Below, in pieces: positions 54,060 to 62,602 of a DNA stretch of 64,000 bases. Origin of the DNA: Streptomyces sp. NBC_00457 (GTDB lineage: Bacteria > Actinomycetota > Actinomycetes > Streptomycetales > Streptomycetaceae); NCBI RefSeq assembly GCF_036014015.1, contig NZ_CP107905.1:10602001-10666000 (forward strand), in the 5' to 3' direction. A program made the translations under genes and the position numbers. Position 1 is the stretch's first letter, and each line of letters begins with the position of its first letter. Below the pieces are notes generated by a model. It saw only the letters and a list, made by a program, of their open reading frames with translations. It did no database searches and was not told the DNA's origin.

Positions 54060-54782
54060 ATGGGCATCGAAGGCAAGACTGTGTTGGTGACAGGGGCCAA
54101 TCGCGGCATCGGAAAGGCGCTGGTCGCCGAGGCCCTCGCTCGGGGGGCGGCACGGGTCTACGCCGGCACGCGCCAGCCCTTGGCCGACGCCGACGCGCGG
54201 GTGACGCCCCTGACGCTGGACATCACCGACGCCGCACAGATCCAGGCGGCCGCCGGACAGGTCGAGTCGCTCGACATCCTCATCAACAACGCCGGCATCA
54301 TGCTTCCCGACATCCCGTTCGACCCCGCCATTCTCGAACGCCATATGGCGGTCAACTTTCACGGCACCAACGCCGTGACCCAGGCGTTCCAGCCCGCCCT
54401 GGTCCGTTCCGGCGGCGCCATCATCACCATGAACTCGGCGGCCGCGCTCTCACCCCTGCCGCCTTTCCCGTCCTACTCGATCTCGAAGTCGGCCCTGTTC
54501 TCCCTGACGAGGACGATGCGCGCGTTCCTGGCCGGGCAGGGCGTCAGTGTCCACGCGGTCCTGGCCGGCCCCATCGACACTGACATGACGCGCCAACTCC
54601 CCATCCCCAAGTCGTCCCCCGAATCTGCCGCCCAGGCCATCTTCGACGCGGTGGACAAGGGGGAGGAGGACATCTTCCCCGACGCCACGATGGCGCCCAT
54701 GACCGACATGTGGCGCAACGGCCCGGACAAGATCCTTGAGCGCCAGTTCGCCGAACTCGCGCAGGGAGCGCCCCCGGCGTGA
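54060..54782 (+). CDS. Short-chain dehydrogenase/reductase
   Basis: A 240-residue classical SDR with full motifs: VLVTGANRGIGKALVAEAL, LDILINNAGIM, Ser in ITMNSAAAL and YSISK. The TGANRGIG loop and short length place it with small, stress-associated SDRs of actinobacteria. The ATG is at 54060, after GGGGAGAAGAG. Two operator-like palindromes upstream match the site before the TetR gene at 58074, suggesting that this TetR controls it. It ends with a GC hairpin. Confidence 0.9.
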   Translation: MGIEGKTVLVTGANRGIGKALVAEALARGAARVYAGTRQPLADADARVTPLTLDITDAAQIQAAAGQVESLDILINNAGIMLPDIPFDPAILERHMAVNFHGTNAVTQAFQPALVRSGGAIITMNSAAALSPLPPFPSYSISKSALFSLTRTMRAFLAGQGVSVHAVLAGPIDTDMTRQLPIPKSSPESAAQAIFDAVDKGEEDIFPDATMAPMTDMWRNGPDKILERQFAELAQGAPPA

Positions 54783-54825
54783 GCTGGGCAACAACGGCAG
54801 GGGGAAGCAGAGAGTCGTAACAACC

Positions 54826-54856
54826 GGACCGCCCCACCCCCCCCGGGGGGCGGTCC
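54826..54856 (+). terminator. Hairpin terminator after the SDR gene
   Basis: GGACCGCCCC at 54826-54835 and GGGGCGGTCC at 54847-54856 form a perfect 10-bp stem around an 11-base C/G-rich loop, 44 bases after the SDR stop. Confidence 0.7.
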
Positions 54857-55593
54857 GCCCATCCCGGGCAAGCACGGGGTACGAACGAAGGATCTCCCGC
54901 GGGTGCCTGCGCCCGCCGGGCTGTGCCGGGCGTGGAGCAAGCAAGGGCACCGGTACCCGGTTGCGACGTCCCGGTCACCGGATGCGCCGTGGCCGTGAGC
55001 GGTCGCCAGCGATGATCGTGCAGCGTCCCGGTGTGGCGCCGGGCCGGCGGCACGGTGCGCTCCCTGGTCGGCTGCGAACCTCCCGGCTCCCCGCCGCTGC
55101 CGCTCCGAGGACCTGGGCATCACCTGTCAGCCCGATGAGACCGCTGCGGCCATATTTGGAAGCAACCATCGCCTCACCTGAGGCGATCGCGGCGATGAGC
55201 GCTCTTCCCGACCGTGGGGAAGAACGCGTCCGCTGCGTCTTGACGGCCCTCGGCGGGAAAGCAGGCCTGGGCTGCGGGTGCTCCCGCACCTCACCCAGCT
55301 TCCGACGCCGACCGGTCAACCGCCGAACTCCGGCGCGCACCGCGCCGTTGGCACCCGCCATCGGCACCGCCCGCAACTGCTCCTTCAGCCGAGCCCGCGT
55401 TCACATCACCTCAGCCCGCTCGGCGGGCTCCATCGGTTCTGCCGCGCCGCGCACCAGGCCACGCGGTCCACGTGCGCGGCGTCCGCCTGTAGTGGCCTGA
55501 AACCGCGAAACCGCTCCCGCACATGCACCTCTCACCAGCGACGGCATCTGCCGACACAACAACAAGCAACTCAGCAAAACGGGGGGATGGAAC
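54857..55593. other. Intergenic stretch without a convincing gene
   Basis: About 740 bases between the SDR terminator and the propeller-protein gene. Open frames on both strands are Arg/Pro-rich and match nothing recognised. GGGGGG close to 55585 is the ribosome site of the next gene. Confidence 0.4.
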
Positions 55594-57264
55594 ATGACAG
55601 ACCGACCTGCATCGGCGACGAGAAGGTACGACACGCAACCACGATGGTGGCGCCGTCGAACTGGGATCTTCCTCGCGGTACTGGCCCTGGCGGCAGCGAC
55701 GGTGTATAGCCTCCCGAAGACCACAGCGGACGCGGCCACCGCGGTGACAAAGGCCCAAGAATGGCCGATGTTCGGCCAAAATCCCAACAACACGGCGAGC
55801 GTCCCGGTCGATCAGCACAGCCAGATCACGACGACCAACGCAGGCACCCTCGCAAAGAAGTGGACGTTCACGACCGGCGGCGATGTGTCGGCGCGTGCCG
55901 CCGTGACCCGTGGCTCCGTGTACTTCCCCGACTGGTCCGGGCACCTGTACGCGGTCAAGGCCAACAGCGGCCGGCTCATCTGGTCCCGGGACATCCTGAC
56001 GGACTATCTGCCGGGCGTTTTCCCCAATCCGCCCGCCAAGGTGGTCTCCCGCACCACGCCCTACGTCGACCCGAGCACCAACACGATGTACATCGGCACC
56101 CAGCAAGGCGCCTGGCTCCTCGCCATCGACATCACCACCGGTGCCCTCCGTTGGAAGACCCAACTCGACACCCATCCATACGCGATCGACACCGCATCAC
56201 CGATCGTCTACCAGGGCGTGCTCTACGTCGGGGTCTCCTCGACCGAAGAGACCGCGGCCGACAACCCCAGCTACCCCTGCTGCAGCTTCCGCGGCAGCGT
56301 GGTCGCGCTGAACGCGAGCACGGGAGCCCTGAAGTGGAAGACCTCCACGGTACCGACCGGATACACCGGTGGCGCCGTCTGGAGCAGCACCGTCGTCCCG
56401 GACCCGGCCAGGGGTGTCGTGTACACCACCACCGGCAACAACTACAGCACGCCGACTGCGCCTGCCTACACGTCCTGCATCAGCAGCGGCGGCACTCAGG
56501 AATCGTGCCTGTCCCCGGACGACCATTTCGACTCAATCGTCGCCTTGCATATGACGGACGGGTCGGTCGCGTGGTCACAACGCCTGTCCAACGGTGACGA
56601 CTGGAATCTGGCGTGCCTGTCCGGGCCCCCCGGACCGAACTGCCCTCAGCCGACAGGCTCCGACTACGACTTCGGCAGCGGCGTCAACCTCTTCACCATC
56701 CAAACGGCCAGCGGCCCCAAGACTGTCCTCGGCGCTGGCCAAAAGAGCGGCCTCTATGCCGCCTTCGACCCCGACCGCAACGGTGCGGTCCTGTGGGCCA
56801 CCCAGGTTGGGCCAGGCGGGCCACTCGGCGGGATCCAGTGGGGTTCCGCTACGGACGGCAACCGGATCTACGTAGCCATATCCAACTACCAGGGCCAGAC
56901 CTACACCCTCCAGCCATCGGGTCAGACAACCAGTCACGGCTCATGGAGCGCACTGGACCCGGCGACCGGGAGAATCCTCTGGCAGACCCCGGACCCGGGC
57001 GGAGCCTCGGATCAGGGGCCGCTGGCCGTGACTAACGGCGTCGTGTTCGCCCCCTCGATGGCCGGTGCCGGCAACAACATGTTCGCGCTCAACGCCGCCA
57101 CCGGCACCATCCTCTGGAGCTTCGCCTCCGGCGGATCTGTGCTCGCGGGAGCCGCGATCGCCAACGGCACCGTCTTCTGGGGTTCCGGCTACAGCAACAT
57201 CCCCGGATTCACCGGCAACAACAAGTTCTACGCATTTAAGACGTGTGCCGCGCGGCGGTGTTGA
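55594..57264 (+). CDS. Secreted PQQ-type beta-propeller protein (alcohol dehydrogenase-like)
   Basis: A 556-residue exported protein: basic N-terminus (RRYDTQPRWWRRR), hydrophobic helix TGIFLAVLALAAATVYSL, and an Ala-rich processing region. The rest is a series of PQQ-propeller repeats with the tryptophan-docking pattern A.N..TG.L.W (ALNASTGALKWKTS, AIDITTGALRWKTQ, ALDPATGRILWQTP, ALNAATGTILWSFA). The start of the mature part, EWPMFGQNPNNTAS, resembles polyvinyl-alcohol dehydrogenases. An adjacent Cys-Cys pair (YPCCSFRG) could form the vicinal disulfide typical of PQQ alcohol dehydrogenases, although its position was not verified. No PQQ biosynthesis or cytochrome genes are nearby, so a quinoprotein role is likely but not certain. 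Confidence 0.8.
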   Translation: MTDRPASATRRYDTQPRWWRRRTGIFLAVLALAAATVYSLPKTTADAATAVTKAQEWPMFGQNPNNTASVPVDQHSQITTTNAGTLAKKWTFTTGGDVSARAAVTRGSVYFPDWSGHLYAVKANSGRLIWSRDILTDYLPGVFPNPPAKVVSRTTPYVDPSTNTMYIGTQQGAWLLAIDITTGALRWKTQLDTHPYAIDTASPIVYQGVLYVGVSSTEETAADNPSYPCCSFRGSVVALNASTGALKWKTSTVPTGYTGGAVWSSTVVPDPARGVVYTTTGNNYSTPTAPAYTSCISSGGTQESCLSPDDHFDSIVALHMTDGSVAWSQRLSNGDDWNLACLSGPPGPNCPQPTGSDYDFGSGVNLFTIQTASGPKTVLGAGQKSGLYAAFDPDRNGAVLWATQVGPGGPLGGIQWGSATDGNRIYVAISNYQGQTYTLQPSGQTTSHGSWSALDPATGRILWQTPDPGGASDQGPLAVTNGVVFAPSMAGAGNNMFALNAATGTILWSFASGGSVLAGAAIANGTVFWGSGYSNIPGFTGNNKFYAFKTCAARRC

Positions 57265-57799
57265 CGGCGTCAGCCCGTCGAGGCCTCTGCGCGGCCGCCG
57301 ACGCCATCACACCACCGGGGAAGGGCATGGAGAAAATCGTCCCCCTCGGGCGGGTCGCCTGGCACTCGGCTGACACCGACGCCCGCCGCACGAGCGGCTC
57401 CCGACGTCAGTGACGAAGGCGGCTCCAGGTCCGCAGGCGCCCACGCGCCGGCACCCGGAGCCGCCCTCCGCAGTCTTTGACCAGGTCGCCAGTCGAACGT
57501 TCCACATCCGGCCGAACCAGCTCTCACGGACCGCCGCAGTGCCCGCCACCGCTGCACGCTCGCCGCAGCTGCGACACGTGATGGCCGCCACCGGCCTCGA
57601 CGGGGGCCGGTGGGCCGGAGCGACCGCTGGCGTGGATGAGCCCGTGGCGACGGGGGCGCGCCACGGGCAATGACGTAATCGTCGCATCTGCGGCACGGGC
57701 CGACACGCAGCCTGAGGCACCGGGCTAGATGGCAGCCTTGTCGCGAACCTGGCGAGCGCCTCAGGATGATCCCCGCGTATTGAGCTGGTGGGCACATGT

Positions 57800-57942
57800 C
57801 GAGGGACCCGGCGTTGGATGTCGGCGAAGTTGACGCCGGATGCGGTGGCCCGGATCAGGACCTCTCCCGGGCCTGGGCTCAGTACTGGCGCGTCGGCGAT
57901 CAGGCGCAGGTCCTGCGGGCCGCTCAGCGACGTCTGCCGCAC
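57800..57942 (-). pseudogene. N-terminal fragment of a quinone oxidoreductase divergent from tetR
   Basis: From a GTG at 57942 the minus strand encodes RQTSLSGPQDLRLIADAPVL and SPGPGEVLIRATASGVNFAD, the standard N-terminus of zinc-binding/quinone oxidoreductases, then loses similarity after ADIQRR. It is separated from the TetR gene by the operator region, a common arrangement for a TetR that represses an oxidoreductase. The remaining 57265-57800 contains no recognisable gene. Confidence 0.6.
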
Positions 57943-57978
57943 GCATGATCGTGGGAATGTTCATGATGATCGCCTCTG

Positions 57979-58055
57979 TTTTGTTTATCGAACGACCAGC
58001 CATGCGCTCATAGCCCCCGAAGCAGGTCAAGGTAAACTTGATCGAACGACAAAAA
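57979..58055. promoter_or_regulatory. TetR operator sites upstream of tetR
   Basis: CTTGATCGAACGACAAAAA at 58037-58055 (reverse complement TTTGTCGTTCGATCAAG plus flanking T) matches the site at 53865-53881 in 15 of 17 bases. A weaker copy, TTTTGTTTATCGAACGACC, is at 57979-57997. They lie between the oxidoreductase fragment and the TetR start. Confidence 0.6.
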
Positions 58056-58073
58056 TGAGGAAAAGGCATTCTG

Positions 58074-58700
58074 ATGGCCACTCGCGGCAGGCCGCGCACA
58101 TTCGACCCGGACACCGCCCTGCACCAGGCGCTGGAGCTGTTCTGGGAACGGGGCTACGAGGGCACCTCGCTCAACGACCTGGCCCAGGCCATGGGAATCG
58201 CCTCGGCCAGCATCTACGCGTGCTTCGGAAGCAAGGAGGACCTGTTCCGGCAGGTCATGGCGCTCTACGGCACGACCTCAGGTGAGCGGCCCAGGCGCGC
58301 GCTGCGCGAACAGCCGACCGCGCGCGCCGCGTTCCACGCCATGCTGCGCGCCGCCGCCGATGAGATCACCCGTCCGGACGCGCCGCCCGGCTGCATGCTC
58401 ATCCTGGCCGCGCCCACCGGCGCCGTTGAGAACCACGCGGTCCGGGAGTTCCTGGCCGACCTCCGGCGCGACATGCTCAGCACCAACAAAGACCGGCTCG
58501 CCCGCGGCGTCACCGACGGCGACCTCGCCGTGCCGCCCGCCAGCCTCGACGCCATCGCCCGCTACTACACCACCGTGGTGCAAGGCCTATCCGTACAAGC
58601 CCGTGACGGCGCCACTCGCGCCGAGCTGGAAACGGTCATCACCTGCGCGATGGCCGCTTGGGACACGCTCACCTCCGCGCCGTCACACCCAGCGAGCTAG
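58074..58700 (+). CDS. TetR-family regulator
   Basis: About 208 residues. The N-terminal helix-turn-helix is typical: GRPRTFDPDTALHQALELFW, then SLNDLAQAMGIASASIYACF and GSKEDLFRQVM. The second half (AAADEITRPDAPPGCMLILA, then RARGVTDGDLAVP-like pieces) resembles the AcrR-type domain with a conserved GC pair (PPGCML), seen in regulators of oxidoreductases responding to electrophiles. The ATG at 58074 is clear. It faces a broken quinone oxidoreductase gene; its binding motif is repeated before the SDR at 54060. Confidence 0.85.
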   Translation: MATRGRPRTFDPDTALHQALELFWERGYEGTSLNDLAQAMGIASASIYACFGSKEDLFRQVMALYGTTSGERPRRALREQPTARAAFHAMLRAAADEITRPDAPPGCMLILAAPTGAVENHAVREFLADLRRDMLSTNKDRLARGVTDGDLAVPPASLDAIARYYTTVVQGLSVQARDGATRAELETVITCAMAAWDTLTSAPSHPAS

Positions 58701-58902
58701 ATATAACCACCGGCAAGCCGGACGACGTTGGCCCAGGCGGCTTGAGGCGGCCCCACTCTGTCCCCCGAGCCGGTCACGGACGGGGCCGACTGAAGACGCC
58801 TCGGAGCCGGCTTCACAAACCGGGGCCCGCTGGAGTCGCCTTGGTGGGGCCGGACGGATGAAGGCGCCGTAGCCACCCGCAGCGGCCGTCTACGCTCTCG
58901 GC

Positions 58903-59835
58903 ATGCAGCGCAGCGATGTCACGCGGGACGGCGGCACGTGGATCGGCCTGTCCCTGGACATAGAGGACCGCCACCCGCCGGGGCTGTGCGTGTTCAGTGC
59001 CGGGCTGCGACTGCTGGTCTCCCAACTGTCGCAGCCTGTACTGCTCGCCATTGTCGACGAACACCTCCAGGGCGTGGACTTCTGGCGCACGGATGAGTAC
59101 CGCTCCTTCGTCCCGCCGTTGCGTGCGGATGTGGGGCGCGCTCTGGCGGGCAGCCCGGAACGGTGGGCTCACCGATTCGCGCAGTACCTCATCGACTCGC
59201 CGGACAGCCCGTTGCACGAGGGCCGATGGCTGCTCTCGTGTGAGAGTCCGCTCCGGCGCTGGCGCCACGCTGACGCTTCCCATGCTGAGTACTGGAGCGC
59301 GATGCTCGTCGATGGCCATCCGGACGGATACATCGACTGGTTTCTTCATTCCCATTCATGGGAGGTCCTTCCGCTGCGCCCGATGCCCGGTCCCGGCGAC
59401 AGCCGGGTCAAGGCGTACCGCAAACAGGCCCGTGAAGGGACGCTCCCGCCCGTCCTGTTGTGGTGGGTCAGCGGCCTTGACTGCCATCTGATCCTCGACG
59501 GTCACGCGCGGCTTGCAGCGGCGATCGCCGAGTCCGTCGAGCCTCCGCTGCTGCAGTTGCACCGCACGGTGCCGCGCGATGACCTGGCCGCGCGCATCGA
59601 TGAATCCGTGGGCTTCTACGAGGACGAACTTGCACGCTTCGCCGAACTCCGAGCCGTCCACGGTCCCGCCGTCCCGGATGGCGCCGCCACCGCCGGCCCA
59701 CAGCTCGTGCGCCTCCTCCACGACCTGAACACCGCGGAACAGCCCACCTGGGCCTGGCCCCTGCCCGGCCGGGAGGGCCAGTGGCGTCGCATCGCACGCG
59801 AGGTCACCGCCGGCCAGGACTGGCCTCGTATCTGA
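58903..59835 (+). CDS. Hypothetical protein with ParB-like DGHxRL motif
   Basis: A 310-residue protein I do not recognise as a whole. A central segment, LLWWVSGLDCHLILDGHARL followed by AAAIAES, recalls the ParB/sulfiredoxin nuclease-like fold motif (DGHHRL), in which a predicted ligand is contacted. The N-terminus (TWIGLSLDIEDRHPPGLCVF) and the C-terminal half are rich in Trp and acidic residues. No transmembrane segment or signal. It stands alone and is followed after 200 bases by a very strong hairpin. Confidence 0.55.
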   Translation: MQRSDVTRDGGTWIGLSLDIEDRHPPGLCVFSAGLRLLVSQLSQPVLLAIVDEHLQGVDFWRTDEYRSFVPPLRADVGRALAGSPERWAHRFAQYLIDSPDSPLHEGRWLLSCESPLRRWRHADASHAEYWSAMLVDGHPDGYIDWFLHSHSWEVLPLRPMPGPGDSRVKAYRKQAREGTLPPVLLWWVSGLDCHLILDGHARLAAAIAESVEPPLLQLHRTVPRDDLAARIDESVGFYEDELARFAELRAVHGPAVPDGAATAGPQLVRLLHDLNTAEQPTWAWPLPGREGQWRRIAREVTAGQDWPRI

Positions 59836-60042
59836 GCCCTGCCGAATCCTTCCCGCCAACCGTCACGTCCGGGCGTACCGCCGTACCGCCAGACCCGTGC
59901 ACACCGCCACGAAGGGCCGCCTCGCCCAGGCAAGCCTCGTCCGTCACCAGAGCCATGACACCGATCGCATCGCCCGCGTCTGCGTCGGTGAGGGCCGTTG
60001 TCCGGGCGTGTGCTCGCAGGAGCGCGGGGTTTGAGGGAGGCG

Positions 60043-60090
60043 CCGTGCGGTCCCCTCTTGGGTCCTTCTTCAGCACAGGGGACCGCACGG
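60043..60090 (+). terminator. Long perfect hairpin downstream of the ParB-like gene
   Basis: CCGTGCGGTCCCCT at 60043-60056 and its exact complement at 60077-60090 form a 14-bp stem with a 20-base loop. It is the dominant structure in the 540-base gap 59836-60376, which otherwise shows no gene. Confidence 0.65.
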
Positions 60091-60376
60091 TGGTGCGGCG
60101 TCGAGTGGCGCCCCAGGTTTCCATGATGCGGCATGCGCGACGGGGCGTGGGCAGAAGTGACGTTTCACCCTCAAAGGGTTGAAATATCTGTCGTTCTTGC
60201 CCGCGGGGTGAGGGTAGCGGGGCCCGGCTCTTTCCCTGCATTGTTCCGTAAGTCCATGATCACGTGGCGGGGTGCGGGGCGGGCACGTAATGCTGGCGTC
60301 GCCTTCCTGACGGCGCTTCAGCACCGCTGTCGGGGAGGGCTGTTGATGTGAACCCCGCTCACAGAAATCCGATGCG

Positions 60377-60595
60377 ATGTCGAGTAAGAAGGTGGTGACC
60401 GTTGCTGTTCTGGTGGCGGTCCTCACGTGGAGCACGGTGATGACCGTGCTGGGACAGGTCGCGGCCGTGGCCGCTCTGCTCCCGTCCTTGGGCCTGCTCG
60501 TGCAGCAGATCGTTCAGGCCCTGACCGCGCCTGACGGGTCCGGGTCTCCCGCAGGGCCCGCCGCAGCAGGCGGCGGACAGGAGCCGCCCCGATGA
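60377..60595 (+). CDS. Small membrane protein, first of a three-gene set
   Basis: 72 residues: a hydrophobic stretch VVTVAVLVAVLTWSTVMTVL continuing into a second (VAAVAALLPSLGLLVQQIVQ), then a Gly/Pro/Ala-rich tail. The stop overlaps the next start in ATGA, which supports it as a real gene despite its size and weak ribosome site. Function unknown; it may anchor or sense for the regulator encoded next. Confidence 0.55.
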   Translation: MSSKKVVTVAVLVAVLTWSTVMTVLGQVAAVAALLPSLGLLVQQIVQALTAPDGSGSPAGPAAAGGGQEPPR

Positions 60596-61479
60596 TCTGG
60601 TCCCCCGACGCCGGCGAGCCGCCCCCGCCGGAGGCCTACGGCAAGCGGGGCCGCAAGCCGGCCCCGATCTCCGAGGATGCGGGTCTGTCGCACCGGGCCT
60701 GGCTCGAGCCGGTGCGTGGCTTCCTCTTTGCCAGTGGCCTGACCCTGGGCGACCTGGTCGACCGCTCCGGCTATTCCAAGACCCGTATCAGCGAACTGCT
60801 GCGCGGCAACGGCTACTACCCTGCCTGGGAGATCACTTTCAGTGTGATCCGCGCGTTGGGGCTGCCTGTGCAGCCGATGCGCCGGCTGTGGAGCGCGGCG
60901 GCACGCGAGGCGGAGAAGCCGCCCGGCTGGATCGCACAGTGCATCGAGCAGGTCGCTGTGCAGCCGGAGGCCCCGCCGATAGCCCACCAGGCGTTCACCG
61001 AGGCGGTGGCCGACACCTACACCGCCTACGCGCGCGCCTTCCTGCTCACCGAACACCGCGCCCGCTGGGTGGTGGCGGAGACCTTCGACATCCTGTGGCT
61101 GTGCTGGAGTCAGGCCGCCACCAGCGAGAACATCAACCGCTACGCCTGGCACCTGCTGCGCTCACGCGTCATGGCGCGCGCCCACCGTCGCCCCGACGGC
61201 GCCCCCGACCTGCGCACCGCGGTCTTCTCCACCGCCGAGGTCCACGACGCGGCGCCCGACCACCTGGTCGTCCTGAGCGAACTTGTCGATCTCTTCGATG
61301 CGATCGGCCGGCTCCCGCACGACCAGATGGACGTGGCGGTGCTGCGCTACCTGTGCGAGATGCCCGACCACCAGATCCCCGACATCCTCGGCCTGAGCCC
61401 CGCCATCGCCCGCGCCGTGGACCACCACGCCCGCGCCGCCCTCGAATGCCTGCTCAGCCCACCCAGCACCCGGGAGTGA
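60592..61479 (+). CDS. Regulator with N-terminal HTH and C-terminal sigma-region-4-like helices
   Basis: A 295-residue protein. Residues 30-85 look like an XRE-type helix-turn-helix (FASGLTLGDLVDRSGYSKTR, then ISELLRGNGYYPAWEITFSV). Residues 225-285 read like sigma-70 region 4: LPHDQMDVAVLRYLCEMPDH followed by QIPDILGLSPAIARAVDHHA, i.e. a second helix-turn-helix of the sigma type, but there is no region 2, so it cannot be a complete sigma factor. The middle is helical (TYTAYARAFLLTEHRARWVV). It overlaps the genes on both sides by four bases. Confidence 0.65.
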   Translation: MIWSPDAGEPPPPEAYGKRGRKPAPISEDAGLSHRAWLEPVRGFLFASGLTLGDLVDRSGYSKTRISELLRGNGYYPAWEITFSVIRALGLPVQPMRRLWSAAAREAEKPPGWIAQCIEQVAVQPEAPPIAHQAFTEAVADTYTAYARAFLLTEHRARWVVAETFDILWLCWSQAATSENINRYAWHLLRSRVMARAHRRPDGAPDLRTAVFSTAEVHDAAPDHLVVLSELVDLFDAIGRLPHDQMDVAVLRYLCEMPDHQIPDILGLSPAIARAVDHHARAALECLLSPPSTRE

Positions 61480-62300
61480 ACCCAGCCGCCATGACCCCCG
61501 TCGACGCCCTCCTCGCCCGCGCCCGCCTCCACCACCACCCCCGCGTCCCCGCCGACACCGTCGCCTACGAGGACACCCCGTATCTCGATCCCGACCCCGA
61601 ACAAGCCCCGCTGCCCGAGGACGCGGCCGGCGACCACGCCGCCACCCGGCATCTTGATGACCTCTGCGAAATCGTCGTCACCACCGTCGCCCCCGGCGCG
61701 CTGGAGTTCCTCACCGACCAGCTCCCCGAACCCTCCGGCGCCTGGCTGCTGGGCTGCGCACTCCACCTCGCCGGCGTCGACGACGGGGCCCGATTCTGGT
61801 GGCAGTACGCCGCCGGCGCCGGCAACACCCCCGCCGCTTACTGCCTCTCCCTGCACCACCACGCCCGCGGCGAAGCTCACGCCGCTGCCTTCTGGTACGA
61901 CCAGACCGGCCTCGACGCGGCCACCGACTCCGACACCCTCACCGTCACCGGAGTCCCGCCCCTGCACCACTTCACCTTCGACGCCAGCGTCCACACCGTC
62001 CTGCGCATACTCAGTCACCTCACCGCCCCCGGCGAGCGCCGCCGCACCCACCGCGCCGACGCCATCACCAACTACGTCGCCCAAGCCGTCACCCGTGGCC
62101 AGCGCCGCCACCCCGGCGTCGAAATCCCCGTCCCCGAGCCCCGCTTCGCCGACCGCGTCACCTTCATCCTCGACGCCACCCCGCCCTGGACCCGCCGCGC
62201 CGCCCCCGTCTTCAACCCCGCTCTGCCCAGCCGGAGAGAGCACCACCGCACCGCCGGCATCCGCGCCCGCGATGCCGCTGTGGAAGGCGCCAAGGGATGA
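61476..62300 (+). CDS. Sel1/TPR-like protein, third of the set
   Basis: About 274 residues from a GTG at 61476 that overlaps the previous stop (GTGA) with GGGAG just before it; an ATG at 61491 is the alternative. The central WWQYAAGAGNTPAAYCLSLH with HARGEAHAAAFWYDQTG resembles Sel1/TPR repeats (Ala-rich helical hairpins). The N-terminal DDLCEIVVTTVAPGALEFLT and the C-terminal part match nothing known. No enzyme motif. It is probably an interaction partner of the regulator before it. Confidence 0.6.
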   Translation: MNPAAMTPVDALLARARLHHHPRVPADTVAYEDTPYLDPDPEQAPLPEDAAGDHAATRHLDDLCEIVVTTVAPGALEFLTDQLPEPSGAWLLGCALHLAGVDDGARFWWQYAAGAGNTPAAYCLSLHHHARGEAHAAAFWYDQTGLDAATDSDTLTVTGVPPLHHFTFDASVHTVLRILSHLTAPGERRRTHRADAITNYVAQAVTRGQRRHPGVEIPVPEPRFADRVTFILDATPPWTRRAAPVFNPALPSRREHHRTAGIRARDAAVEGAKG

Positions 62301-62537
62301 GTGCAGCCGCACACCAACAGCGGCTGTCGTGGCGGATGGATACGGTGAAGGTGCCTGGTGCCGGTGGTGCTTTTAGGCTGAGTGTAGGATCTCGCAACTC
62401 GCGTCCGATGCGTGTTCCCGTGACCTGCTACTTCAAGCGGTGTCTCACGCTGGGTCAAGCCCGCCAGTCTCAGGCGCGTGTCCAATTCCCCGGACCTCGA
62501 GTCACCCCCCCCGTGAAGGTGGGAAGCCCGCAAGGGC

Positions 62538-62571
62538 GCATGCGGTCGGCATAGATTCGCCGACCGCATGC
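62538..62571. terminator. Bidirectional hairpin between convergent genes
   Basis: GCATGCGGTCGGC at 62538-62550 and its exact complement at 62559-62571 form a 13-bp stem with an eight-base loop. It lies between the Sel1-like gene (ending 62300) and the convergent MFS gene (ending 62603) and can serve both. The rest of 62301-62602 shows no gene. Confidence 0.8.
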
Positions 62572-62602
62572 ACCACGGCACTTGAGAGGTGTCACCCGGC
62601 GC

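Noticed and set aside
60592..61479. Calling the HTH/region-4-like protein an ECF sigma factor
   Set aside because: No region 2 for -10 binding is present and the N-terminus looks like an XRE-type HTH.
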